Below, in pieces: positions 22,031-33,859 of a DNA stretch of 64,000 nucleotides. The position numbers and the translations under genes are program-made. The number at the start of each line of letters is the position of its first letter. Position 1 is the first letter of the stretch. The stretch is from positions 1-64,000 of the forward strand of contig JASANC010001184.1 of assembly GCA_030248135.1 (NCBI GenBank). The letters run 5' to 3'. The notes under the pieces were generated by a model. It did no database searches. It was not told where the DNA came from and saw only the letters and a program-made list of their open reading frames with translations. This DNA is from Theristus sp. LFF4_11. Its lineage: Eukaryota > Nematoda > Chromadorea > Monhysterida > Xyalidae.

Positions 22031-22032
<2 letters not shown>
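20568..22032. mobile_element. Family B element with an inverted family B copy inserted in it
   Basis: The outer copy starts TAGAGATGTCAAG at 20568 and its right TIR is missing; it fades into a G run at 22033. The inner copy, 20861-21597 (737 bp, reverse orientation), is flanked by ATGCTGAC at 20853-20860 and 21598-21605. The outer sequence reads through correctly when the inner copy and one octamer are removed. Confidence 0.88.
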
Positions 22033-22086
<54 letters not shown>

Positions 22087-22153
22087 GCCAGAGGAAGTGA
22101 GGTTGAAGAGTTAGGTAAATTTAGTGAGGGGGGGGGGGGGGGGGGGGGGGGGG

Positions 22154-22197
<44 letters not shown>
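22033..22197. repeat. Two very long G homopolymer runs
   Basis: About 53 consecutive G (22033-22085), a 45-base unique spacer, then about 67 nearly pure G. They replace the expected right terminus of the outer family B element. Length in the assembly is unlikely to be exact, and the junction may be a mis-join between repeat copies. On the other strand they give a meaningless poly-Pro ORF. Confidence 0.8.
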
Positions 22198-22199
<2 letters not shown>

Positions 22200-23977
22200 T
22201 TTTTATTTCCGGATATGATGTAAAAACCCGTTTCCCATTTTTCAAGTGCAACACTTTGTCCAAGAAACAAGAAATCCGAGCATGCTAATCTGCAGTATTT
22301 CCTCACGCAAAGTTAAAAAGATCAAAAATAATCGTGACCAGTCACTTCACACATGCATAGCGTTTTATGTTTGTTTTTATGATGGAGGGAAGTCAAGCAC
22401 GTGATATACGGGCATTATAGATTTTTGTTTTCCAACGAGAATGACCATGGAAGCCATCGGGTGGCGGATGAAATAACTCAATTGAACCATAAACAAAATT
22501 GAACTCGGTTTGCTTTTGAGAGTACTAAGCATCGAAAGACGAATTGTCTTCCATCTAATCTTTCTTTACTGCTGTACCAAACCGCACATAAATAACGAAG
22601 ATCGCCTTTTAGACGCGGTCATATTTTAGGCGCTTCAGTGTTCTCGTTGGTTTGAAAAACTCCGAATAGAACTGAGTTAGTTTTTTTCTTTTGGCATGCT
22701 GTGATGGTTTGTGCTTATCTCACATGGTGTGGTGTATTCAAAAACCCCGTGCTGTTTCAACAACTAATTCCTAACCTGTTGCAGCGCACGTTCCTGCCCG
22801 CCGTTTTTTTTCACTCGTGACAGTTTGGTTCAGTTATGGTGGCCTCACTCACTGACATCCCTGTCTGAGAGAGTGAAGATCAGCACTTTTTCGAGTAATG
22901 GAATTTCTTTTTTTCTATATGTCGACAACATTTTCTGCATAAACAAACACGCGTTCACAACGTGGCTTTTGGGTTCTGTTGAAAATTAGAATTGGAATGC
23001 GTTGGGCGATCTCAGCTATTACAAATGTCAAAACGGTGCTTGCTTTCAGTATTCTTTCTGCATGACCGCATCTTCTGTGTTTTTTCATCAATATGTTATA
23101 ATGGAACATCTGCAGTCCCGATAAAAACACTGTTTCTTCAAGCAACAGTTTGAGCAAGTGCTGTGGACGTTTGACAAGTGACGAACACTTGCGACTGTAT
23201 GATTTTTTGAAATAGAAACGACATTTTTTATTGTTTTTGGCTACAGATACGGCATGATTTCGCATGTCGACTGGCACAATTTGTAGTGCTTTTTAGATAG
23301 AAAACCGCAACCACAACCAAACAGACTTGAACCAACGGGACAAGATCTGTTACAATTTCATTGCCGCAGAACGCATGTTCAAGTGCGTTAAAACTCAATT
23401 TTTCAGCAAAAATTCTATTTGCCTTGTCTGCTGACAAATCGAGAGTCTTTGTGTGAACGCGTCAAGTGGGTTTTTCATAGGTTCTTTTTACTAAATAAGT
23501 ACAGCTCTGGTGTTGTAGCGACATCAGTTTGCGCATCTGGTTACATCATACGCTTCAATGTGATTACAAAAATTGCTTGTGCAAACGCGCATTTTGACGA
23601 AACGCAATTTTCGCCTCTTGGGGATGTCCAGTGTGCTTGTACTTGTGCTTGCGCGTGCCAATGAAGTTAAGTGCAGCCGACAGTTAACGTATTTATTTAT
23701 TTACGCTATCTGAATAGATTGTTGTATTGGTGCTCAGTGATCATACTGTAGTCTATTCTATTTGGCTCCAAGTTTCAGAATTGCAACTCCGAGCCAATAA
23801 GTTGCTTAAATTGGTGACGGTACACAAGTCCTGATTTGTTTCCTCATTGGAATTCAATCTCGTGTCAGTGTCATACATTCTTGTTGTTTTATGGGTTTTT
23901 TTCTTAACGACAGGTTGTGCAGAAAAAAAATAGAAACGCGATTCATTTTCAGTCAAAAATATTTTTTTTGGTTAAAC
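22198..23977. other. Upstream region of the K2P gene; no supported gene
   Basis: 1.8 kb without family matches I can recognise. A 120-codon minus-strand ORF at 22915-23277 is the longest open frame; it has no recognisable motif or splice context, so I do not call it. Regulatory elements for the channel gene presumably lie here, but none can be pointed to. Confidence 0.5.
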
Positions 23978-26900
23978 ATGGCGCATAGTATCAATAGCGA
24001 ACTGGAGAAAAAAGAACCGGTTAGCCAGCACTTTTATTTGTTTTATGTAAAAAGCGTGAATTAGTATTACCCAGACGTCAATACCGAAGCACATTTGATT
24101 TCAGCTGTGGAAAATCGTGTTGCCTCACGTTGCACTGCTGCTTGTTACCGTGCTCTACGTCTTATTGGGCGTTTGGATTTTTCCAAAAATCGAACGTCCC
24201 GATTGGCATGACAAAAAAGCACAGCTGCGCAGTCAACTGGAGAATGCAAAGCGCGTTGCATTGCACAACATTGTGGTCCTGCGGGACAAAGGTTAGAGGT
24301 GCTGCTAACTGATTGGTTTTATTGTGACCTCCGTACAATTCGTTCAATGAGCAACCAGATACAAACAACTACAGTCAAACTGTAAAACTGTCAATTGATC
24401 TGATTGACCTCCTCACACTTCCCGCGCATGTCTTTTTTCAGGAATAGGATTTCATTGAAAAAAAAACAGATTTTTCGTGCGTGTTTATTTGATTTCTCAA
24501 AGTTCGTGCATTTCGCTGGTTAAATCTGGAGGAGATTATGGACACTGGATGAGAAATCAAGCATAGTTTACTGGTTGTGTACAATTCAGCCGTCCAGGTA
24601 CCAAATCCGTCGAGACGTCTCCGTCAAACAATCAAAAAAATGAATTTGAGCTGTTTGTTTGTGCAACATGTTGAGTGCGGGATGAGAGGTTCTGGAAGTT
24701 CAGAACTTCAGATTACTTGCACACACTACTTGCACTTTCACATCACGGGTCACCAGCTAATAATCTGATTGCCTATAATTTACAGTTCCGTTCAACTGTA
24801 TATCCAAACTTCTTTCATTTTTCCTCTAAAAATAGGGTGCTCAATAGAAGAGGCCGACCACGAGCTTGCCCGCTACATCGAGAAAGCCTACGAAATTCAC
24901 CAAACTGGCATCTACGACAAATCTTATTTGCTTGAAACTCCGCAACGAAAGAGCGGTAGACAACAACGAGACGTGGTTTCACAATCAGAAAGCGACGTCG
25001 TCGATTACAGCACCGAATGGCACTTCAGTCGAGCCGTGTTTTTTGTGGTCAGCATGTTAACCACTGTTGGTGAGTCGTTGGTGTGTGAGTGAATTTTGAG
25101 TTTCATTACAACCTATACCTTCCAATCCAAACGTACCGCCTCACCTCAGGTAAATTTCGTGTTGTTTTTGCTCGTTTCACGCAGGTTTCGGCGACGTGTG
25201 TCCACAGAGCGGTGCCGGTCAGTTGTTCATGATGTGCTACAGCGTTGTCGGCATTCCAATTTTGTTGATGGCAACGGCTGACATTGCGAAATTCTTGTCG
25301 GCCGGAGTCACGATGCTCTACATTTGGTACATTGGCGTCAAGGAGCGCATTCTCTCGCATTGCGCTCGTTGCTGGCTGCTGCGTTTGTGCAAACGTGATC
25401 GTGACGAGGTATAAAAGCAAACTTGTTTTTCAGGTGGTATTCCTGCTCAATGTTGCTTTTGAGTTTTCAAATTTCAAAGCGCCTTTTTTCAAATACACTT
25501 TCTCCTTTCGGCTATGACCAACCTGCAGGACAGCGCGTCCAGTCAGCTGAGCACCGTGGATTCCGACTGCGAATCGGAAGCGAGCAGCACCGCCGACTAT
25601 TTGTACAAATATCTCGAGAGTGCCCAGGAGGTTTGCAATTTGCGCGATTGTTTCGTAAGAAGAACAAAAACACCGAATAAGCCGACATGGCACGCGGCAA
25701 TGCAGGTGCACGTGCCAACGGTGTTTGTGTTCGCTTTGCTGGGCGCGTATTCGGCGTTTGGAGGCTGGCTGATGGTGACGCTCGATCCGCAGTGGACGTT
25801 CTCGGATGGCATGTACTTCAGTTTTGTCAGTTGCATGAAAATCGGCTTCGGCGACTTCGTGCCCACAAAGCACACGTGGATTGTGCTCGCGTACAAGTGC
25901 GTCATGATGAAATGTTTGAGCGAATGCAAACAATCAACTCAGCAGCGCCGTTGGCAGAACAGTAGCAAGATACATGTAACATGCGTGTGGAGAAATATAG
26001 GCGCTGTTTAGACGCATGCGGTACATCGTTGTTCAACTGTGGATTTGCTTGATTTAGTAGTCAGTGACAAGCCAAAGCTCATGAACAAGTGTGCTGTATT
26101 TCACTGAGAAAGCGTGTGCCGGTGCAGTTGCTTCGGCCTCATCCTGACGACCATGTGCATCGACACAGTCGGCGTGCACTACCTCGAGCGGCTGCATCAG
26201 TTCGGACGCCGCATGACCGCTGCCGACTATCTGGCGTTAATGAAAGAGGCCAAGAAACGCAAACGACGTCGCGAGGTGCTCAAGCGACACCAGGACACGC
26301 TGCTGATGCTCATGAAGCTCGACATTCGCACGCCGCCGAGCGGCAGACGCACGCGCACCGTGTCGCTCGTGAAAGCGCCCAGTAAACTCTGGCGGCTTGT
26401 GCTAGGGATTCGTGCAAACGTCCCGTTTTCCCTAGTCAGCCATTTTGTTTTCATTTTGCCGCACTCGTTCATTGCAGCGCTGCCGGCCAAGCCGTGCGAC
26501 GTGCGAGTGGTCGACCTGACGCCGTACTCGATTCAGTTGGCTTGGTTGCCCAGCGATTTTGATCAGCACACATCGTTGGTGATCAAATATGAACTAAAGT
26601 CAGTACACTCAGCAAAAATGTGTCACACGAAATGGATGACACACAACAAACAGACGAAACAACATCTGTTGCCAGACACAGCAACAATCCGACCACTGTG
26701 ACTGTGAACGACGTGCAGAGCGGCTCGTTCGAAATCACCGGACTGCGCAGCTTTTCCATGTACGAAATCAGCATCTGGGCTGCTAATCAGATCGGTCGCA
26801 GCGAGTCCGTCCGTCTCGTGCAGATCACAGGTCGGCTGATTTCAAATGTTTTCGTCTCCAGAATTTTCTTTAAAATCTGGAAGTACAGTGGCGAACAAAA

Positions 26901-28610
26901 GTTTGAAAACCCCTACATATGGCGCGTGTTGGATGGGTAATTTTTGCGTTATTACCATCCACATAAGCAAATATTTTTGATTTTTGGAACACAGGAATAT
27001 ACAAGTGTCCACTGCAGCACACAAAACCAAAAATAACACACACATACCACAGTACGCATTGCTTTGAATAGCATGCGACACATCAACTGCAGGTGTGAAC
27101 ATTATGATAACTTTCACTTCTTTCGTCACAAATACAGTATGGCAAGAATTCACACGCCACTGGAGTCGCTCCAGTAACCAGATTGTCAAAATCAGCTACC
27201 GGTCTGCAAGTCAATCACTTTCATTTCATTTCAGAAGCAATCAGTACGCAACGTAGAGCACACACAGTTTTGGCGCAAATTGTCAGGCTGTTGCAACGTC
27301 AGAAGCAAAACTAAATAAAAAGACACTGTACAATGTGTCATGTGTATTGTGGTTTTCTTAAAACACAAAGCTAGCATGTGTTGGGGACAGACGCCCAATA
27401 AAAGCACGCATATATCTAGATAGCATCACACACGCGCGCGCATGGGGTTTGCAAACTTTTGGTCGCCACTGTACGTGTGTGGTTTTAGAGCCCGAAACAG
27501 CGCCACGCCAACTGAGTGTCGTTGCCGACCTGTGGGGCACTGCGGTCGTTCTAACTTGGCTGCCCCCGTTCAAACGACCGAACGAAGTGACGGTCGGTGC
27601 GAAACTGTTGAGTATTTCATTTCATTCAACATTTCACTCGAACAAAAAACCACTGACCAAGACATTGACCACGATTTGAAATAAGGCACGACGGTCATTT
27701 TCAGTTCACATTTCGTCCCCAAACTAAGCGTGGTCAGTTTCTTGCTCAGATTTGTTGGTTGAGTGTTGGTGCAAGTGTGGCATAACTCAGTCATCCATCA
27801 CTGTGTTCCAGTCATACACGATTTACTACACGCAAGATCCGGACGATCCGTCCAACACGCTGTTTGAAAACTGGAGCAAATGTTCGGTTGAGGCATCGCG
27901 GTGCAGCGCCACAATCTCCAACCTTGTGCACGGCCAGAAATACGCATTTTGCATATCAAGTGTTTTCCCAAAGTTCGGCCATTCACCGATTTCAAAGGCG
28001 GTCTCTGTGTTGCTGCTGTCTGAATTGCAACACCAGCCGATTTCGCCAATTGTTGAACAGGTTTGTTTTATTGTCTGGTTTGTTGTTGGTCAAATATTTC
28101 TGTTTTTCTTGTTTTTTTGTAAGAACATATAAAACGACTATTGTGTGTTTTCAGGATGAAGCGGCTGCTCAAGTAAGCGATGAAGAAAAGAATAGTGTCG
28201 ATTGTCTCGAAAAAGTCGTTGACAGAAGATCGTCGTCGAAAGCACCGATTAATGACATCAATTTTGACCTGACTCCGCAAATCACCGAAAACAATGCAGT
28301 GGAAGCAGCACGTGACTCATGCAAAAGCCCCGATCCAGATCAGGATGACAGTCTCAAAAATTCGTTCGAAAACAATTTGATTGAATTACAGACCGAAAAT
28401 AACGACCTCAAATTACAGACAGAACAGAGTCCGGAACACTTCCTCCAGCAAAATGACAGCAATTGTTTGGAATCTATTCAGCAGGATGGAACGAGCAAAA
28501 TCGAAAACGAAGAAGTTCGCTCGATTCTCAGTAACATTGACAACGCTGGTGAACAGCTTCAGAGCGCAACCGTTGTGAACGAACAGTCAAACAATGATCA
28601 GATCAGCTAA
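23978..28610 (+). CDS. Two-pore-domain (TWK/K2P) potassium channel fused to two fibronectin III domains
   Basis: Background K+ channel subunit of the plasma membrane. Exons: 23978-24019, 24105-24291, 24836-25069, 25185-25408, 25529-25896, 26128-26381, 26478-26598, 26682-26830, 27489-27592, 27812-28060, 28155-28610; phases close to 795 residues. M1 is about 19-40, followed by a long extracellular cap. Pore 1 has TTVGFGD (about 152-158), M2 follows IPILLMATADIAKFL, M3 is about 289-312, pore 2 has KIGFGDF (about 333-339) and M4 CFGLILTTMCIDTVG. After a basic linker come two FN3 modules: about 438-525 (WLPSDFDQHTSLVIKYEL, YEISIWAANQIGRSE) and about 527-640 (WLPPFKRPNEVT, SYTIYYTQDPDDP). The last 150 residues are acidic, Asn/Gln-rich and probably disordered. 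The filters are GFG in both pores. The FN3 part would be cytosolic in normal K2P topology. Confidence 0.92.
26886..27471. mobile_element. Tc1/mariner-type MITE in a K2P intron
   Basis: 586 bp with inverted ends CAGTGGCGAACAAAAGTTTG and CAAACTTTTGGTCGCCACTG, flanked by TA at 26884-26885 and 27472-27473. No transposase. It ends 17 bp before the exon encoding the second FN3 domain, so it lies close to that exon's splice acceptor. Confidence 0.88.
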
Positions 28611-28972
28611 AAGATAAAAATGTGCCAGCTAAAAAATAAAAATCTACTTAGATTTTAGATTAAAAAACACTGTATGATTTATTGATTCGACATGTACATG
28701 TTCTTCTTTACATTTTTATACAATCGAAAACCTTATGATTCAACATTCAAGTTCAACAAAAAACTCCAACTGGAGCGAAAATCACGGTTACAGATTTTTA
28801 TGCCGCTTTCTAATTGCCATATGCCGCTCCTAGCATCGGAATGTACTGTCTATTGTGCTCGTCATCTCTGAAAGTTTCAGTCAGCCAAATTAGTCGGGTC
28901 CCACTCCCAACCATAATTTCTTGCAAAGAATCTCTGAGAATTTCTAAATTTCTATGGTTGTCGAATGCACGC

Positions 28973-29363
28973 CTACCGGCGGTATATCATGCGGCCGAGT
29001 GGTCCACGGAACGCCATGAATCCTTCTGACTCGTCACCCAGCGGGATTCCAGCGCTGCCACTGCCGCCTGCATTTAACAAAGCAGTGCAGCGTACATATG
29101 ATTTGCTCAATCCTTGTTGGTGCCTTCATATCAGCAATTACTCAGTTTGCAATTGAAATTTACGTTCGGGAAAACACTGAAAACAGGGTATTAAAAATTG
29201 GAAACGGAAATGAGCGTTATTCGTGGGCGGTTTGGTAGAAACTTGTCGTCTAAGTTGAAATATTGAACAAACCATAACCGAATGGCATTGCGTCGACCAA
29301 CAAATATTCTGCCGTTAAACAGACAGTCAGAAATCCGATGATAAAACAATTTATTCTGTGCAT
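28973..29363 (-). CDS. Small secreted peptide precursor (61 residues)
   Basis: Two exons, 29363-29273 and 29067-28973, joined in phase 1 by a 205-bp GTTTGT...CAG intron. The first exon encodes a hydrophobic signal peptide (residues 1 to about 25, MHRINCFIIGFLTVCLTA...VDA). The predicted mature part starts MPFGYGGGSGSAG and ends FMAFRGPLGRMIYRR. The terminal RR is a dibasic carboxypeptidase-type trimming site, and PLGR could be an amidation/cleavage site, so a processed bioactive peptide is plausible. I recognise no family. Without the intron the first exon stops after 37 codons. It is convergent with the K2P gene. Confidence 0.55.
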
Positions 29364-31082
29364 TTTCGTTAAAATTGCGGTACAATGCACGATGAAAATA
29401 ATTGGCCTTTTATCAACTCCTTCATTAACATTCACGTGTGTAACTTCAATGGCAAAAGAAAGGTAAGAACCCCAGTTTGTTTCACATAATAGAAATTCAA
29501 AAGAAAACACGTTTTTGAGCAGGATAAATTGGCAACTGTTTTCTGGTGTTAAAGCCGCAGCGGAAACAAAATGCGAGTATGTAACTGCAGCACTCAGTTA
29601 GCAGAATGCACGGTGCGTTTTGGTTCTCATGAAATACCGGTAATAAGCTTAAAGTATCAAATTTACAGGCGCACAGCGCAGAAAAGCTTTATTTTTTGCC
29701 AGTTTGCAAAGACACTGCATATGAACGCCTCTTCAACAGCGTATCCACGGACATTATACGGAAAAAAAACTCATATGAAAACTTGATTTAAAAGCGGGGA
29801 TATCAAGCCAAAAACGATTGAGACAAAACGCAGGTTATTTTGCAGTTCAATGCGTGTCATCAGTGATCAGAAGATACGGATTTTCCTGCAAAATCGCCTG
29901 CAGTTTTCACGTCAGTGATTCTTACTCAATCTCATGATTAAAAGCGACTGTGGCTGCGCTAAAAAGCGCCTTTGAAAAACGGAATATTAAAAAACCGATT
30001 GTCTGTTGGTACGACCACATCATTTATCCTGCGGAAATGAAACAAACTCAGCGTTTCTGCGTCGAAAAGCATGCAATTTGTGAGTCGAGTGTTGAAACCT
30101 TCAATCGCGTGACATGGCGATAAAACAATGGAGGTGCTTGATGCAACGCCAGGCATTTGCGAACTCATGTTTTCAACCTGGTTTATCAACAGCTTCGGTT
30201 GTCGGAAAGTGAACAAGCACGTAGCCACTGGAGTTGAGTTGATCCGTTGCATGTACACTTACTTTCTTGTGAGTCGACAAGCGGATACAAAAAAAACAAA
30301 AATGAATAAATGCATAACAAAACAGATCGACAACAAGTTGCTAATGTTTTTATAATCGAGGAGATGTATGTGGCCGATCGTGACCTGTGAGCACGCACTG
30401 ACGACTCTCAAAACATTGGTCTTCGCCGAATGTGGTCTCAACACGATCTTACTGGATGACACAAAAATCTAGATAGAACAAGTCAAAAATTTTTTCGTTT
30501 CAGTGTTTTCTTATTATCAGTGATCAGTGTTCGTGATCATTCCACTGTTCGTGTCGAGCCCCAATTCAATAAGAGACTATAATGTTGTTCTTGCAGTCTG
30601 TGCAGAGCGTTTGAATTTTACATTCCAACTCCTTTGTACTTCAGAAAGTCATTCATATTATAGTTTGCTCACAAACAGCGCAACACAACACAACAACACA
30701 AAAGTTCAATGCAGCGTACCTAAACATCGTAATGAGTTTTTTTCAAAGTGGAAGCAGGATGCAAGAAAAACAACAATAAAATAAGCTGTAGGCCGTAAAA
30801 ATTCAAGTCACTCCGTGAAGCCTAATTTGAAAAAGTCAATCACATTCTGTTCAGTGCAAAGCGCTGCTTGAGAACATGAACACCAACAAACTACATTGTA
30901 TCTATCTGTACATCCGGTCGAAAATAGTGTTCTGATTAAAAAATCATGTCATGACCATAAAATCATGAGTCATGCGAAAATCTTTTGTAAACACTTTGAG
31001 TAAAACTAATCAAAGTAGCAATTTGCAACTAATGAAACGTCATGTGAAAAATGCATGATATTAACAAGCCAACCGGCTAGTT
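29364..31082. other. Intergenic, nothing recognised
   Basis: 1.7 kb of A/T-rich sequence with only short ORFs lacking motifs (for example 29959-30258 on the minus strand). No repeat shared with the rest of the window was noticed. The upstream half presumably includes the promoter of the small peptide gene. Confidence 0.4.
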
Positions 31083-32081
31083 TCAATACGGTGTCTTCTC
31101 AGCATCACTCATTTCAATCCATCGCTCAAACACTCGATTGTTGCCATCGAACCGGATGAACTGATAAGAGGGCATGCCCTCTCGCCCCTCCAACGGTCGT
31201 CCGCTGGCCAACGAGCGAATGTCCATGCGTTGAATCGAGTTCCAAAACTTTGAGTCGTCAAAGCCAGCCTCGGCCGCGTGCTCCGGTAGCACGGCGCAAT
31301 AGACGGACTCAAGATGCGCCCACATGCACGCAGCTGCAGAACCACATTGAACCGCTCATGAGCATGCGTACAACCGATCTCATTCAAAAAAGTGTGCTCC
31401 ACAATTGACTACTCTTTCACTTTTTTACGGCAAGCCTCTGAACCTGAACCTACACATTTGATTTCGTCCTAATAACACGTACTCCACTGTCAGCAAAAAA
31501 TCACTCATTCATAGTACTTTTTTCATGTTAAAAGTTGCCCGACACCCGCCGCCCAGCTCAAACATCTTAGACTCAGAGATGACGCACATGAACAGAAGAT
31601 ACAGTTTAAAATTACGCTTCTTTAAAAAACATCGTTGAAATCAAGTTTCACCGTACCGGCGCACATGGGGCAGCACCAGCAACTCGAATACAGCTGACAG
31701 CCGCTCAAATGAAAGACGCCCAGGGCTTTGCAGGCTTTGCGTATGGCCACGATCTCGGCATGTGCCGTGCAGTCGGGAGTGTTTGTGACCTGCGTGAATG
31801 TGCAACATTTGAACGGTCACTGTTGATTGGTCGTGCTAGTGGCATGACGCAGCCAATGAGCGAACCTCGTTGCATGCCACGGCAATCACACTGCCGTCCT
31901 TGACCACGACCGCACCAAATGGGCCGCAGCCATTCTGCAGACCGTTCAGTGCAACGTCTCTGGCGAGCTTCAAGAACTTCACCCGCTCTTCATCACTGCC
32001 GGTGTCTGCTGCGTTTGACGGTTGATGTTGAGTGTTTATGCTGCTGCTGCTGATGCAGTTTGCACTTTCATCAGTCGACAT
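31083..32081 (-). CDS. Zinc-dependent nucleobase deaminase of the guanine/cytidine deaminase family
   Basis: Exons 32081-31866, 31789-31657 and 31333-31083 join in phase to 199 residues. After a Ser/Asn-rich start come FLKLARDVAL and GCGPFGAVVVKDGSVIA, which match bacterial-type guanine deaminase (GuaD/TadA-like). The zinc-binding, proton-shuttling TAHAE is present. The second metal motif reads SSCWCCPMC where the family usually has TSCEPCPMC: both zinc Cys remain but the E-P pair is W-C. The C-terminal HAAEAGFDDSKFW matches the family's AAEIGFDD segment. It is probably a soluble purine-salvage or nucleobase deaminase; guanine as substrate is inferred from similarity only. Confidence 0.85.
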
Positions 32082-33859
32082 TAGAAAAACAAAGAAAGTG
32101 TTGTTTGCGAGAAAAACGAGGGTTTTTTTTACCAGCAGCTGAACTTTTAACCGCGTGTGAAACAATAAAATTTATTAACCTTTGTCAAAAACATCTTTTT
32201 CGTCAAAACAGTTTAATGTTTTCTACGTTACACAAACTCGTGGCCACCGGCCAACCCAAGTGAACAAAAGTGCATTTTTACAATCCGGTTTTTTAAAAAG
32301 CACGATTGCTGATCTATTTGTAAGATGTGTTCTCCCCGTATGCACGGTCCGCTATCCAGTTTGCTATCAGTTTTCATTCAAGTAACTTTGGCTATTTTTC
32401 ACCGCTTTGCACCGACATTTTTTCATATTACTTGTCAGCCAATCGATGTTATCACATTTTTGTTCATACATGTATATGAACAACACCAACACAGTTTACA
32501 CGCCACACGGCATGCCACAATGTTTACACGATGCAAGCGAAGTTCTGTGTACTATACGTATAAGGACAAGTTGGAGCTAAAGAACGACTACAATATTGTT
32601 AAGTGTCGGTCATTTGTCAAAACAGAGCTTCAGCAGTATAAACTGACCCAAACCAGTTTCGGTTCAACATAGTTCTTCGATTTTTCCAGATACCGTAGTT
32701 TCAACAAGCAACCTATTATGACAGCAATTCAGTTCGTCACTGAAACAAAAAAAAACTGCACTAACGCCAGATTAAGTGACACCGATATTTTGCATATGAC
32801 ACGATTTTTACGCACCGAACATCTGTGATTGATTGAGTAGATCAAGTGACACTTTGTAATTTCTAATCACTAAATCTACGTTCGCCACAAAAAACCGCGC
32901 ACACTGGAAGTTTCATTCAAAAATTACGACCTACAACTATTCATTTCAAAACAATGTAGTGCCACGACAATGCCAACAGAGGGGAAGGACACAGTAAACC
33001 TTTATTTGCAATAATAGATAAATCACCCATGGAAACTTTTACGCACAAAATTCACAGAAACTTCTTGTGCATGCTCAAGTGAAAACGAAAGAAAAACCGA
33101 CGCGGAACGAAAGTTTATCACGGTCGCTGCAAAAACGCCCAGTAAAAACGGGCAGATTTCAGATGAATGATGTTTACGCGACACCATACGTTACAACATG
33201 CTCATTAGTCATCATCGTTTGTTACGGCAAAGTCAACAAAAGTCTGAAAGAAACGCTGCCGTGCGAAAAGCGAGTAGGGTGCACGGGTCATTTGTAACGA
33301 TCACTGTCTACAAACAAACAATATGGATGCACTGAATGCATTGGTTTTGTTATTAAACCTGCACATGAATTCGTCTCACTAACTTTGGGATAAAATACGA
33401 AACGAAAGTAAACTTCCAGCGCTCCTGCATTTCCATTCCAGATTTTAATCACCCAACAATCAACCTACCAACAACCATTACGTAACGGACGTTTAGGTTT
33501 AGACGGCGCGAGGTCACATGAATAACTAAAAATAAATGAAATGAAAAAACACCACGCGTGCAAGATGAAAAGGAAAAGTAAACGAATCGGTAAAATGCAT
33601 GTTCGCGCATCGTGATAGATTGTTCCGGGATAATGAAATGGTGCACGTGAATACGGCGGGTGTGACCTGTGATTATTTGTTGTTTTTGTTTCACGAAATT
33701 ATCTCATAATTCAATAATAATGGTTACGCAAGTATCTGAGTAACACAAGAATCTGGAATTCATGTTTTTACTAACTTTGCTTTTTGAAACTAGTACCATA
33801 AGGTGTTCGATCAATTTTTTTTCTTTTCAGTAAGTTTCACGGTTGTGTTACAAACGACA
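32082..33859. other. Divergent intergenic region, nothing recognised
   Basis: 1.8 kb between the start of the deaminase gene (minus) and the start of the ShK/Pro-rich gene (plus), so it should contain both promoters. A 115-codon ORF at 32325-32672 has no motif. A pyrimidine-rich tract (TTTTTTTTCTTTTCAG) lies just upstream of the plus-strand start and could be a 5' splice or trans-splice acceptor. Confidence 0.4.

Noticed and set aside
22915..23277. 120-codon minus-strand ORF upstream of the K2P gene
   Set aside because: No recognisable domain, signal peptide or splice partners; composition is not distinctive. Left uncalled.
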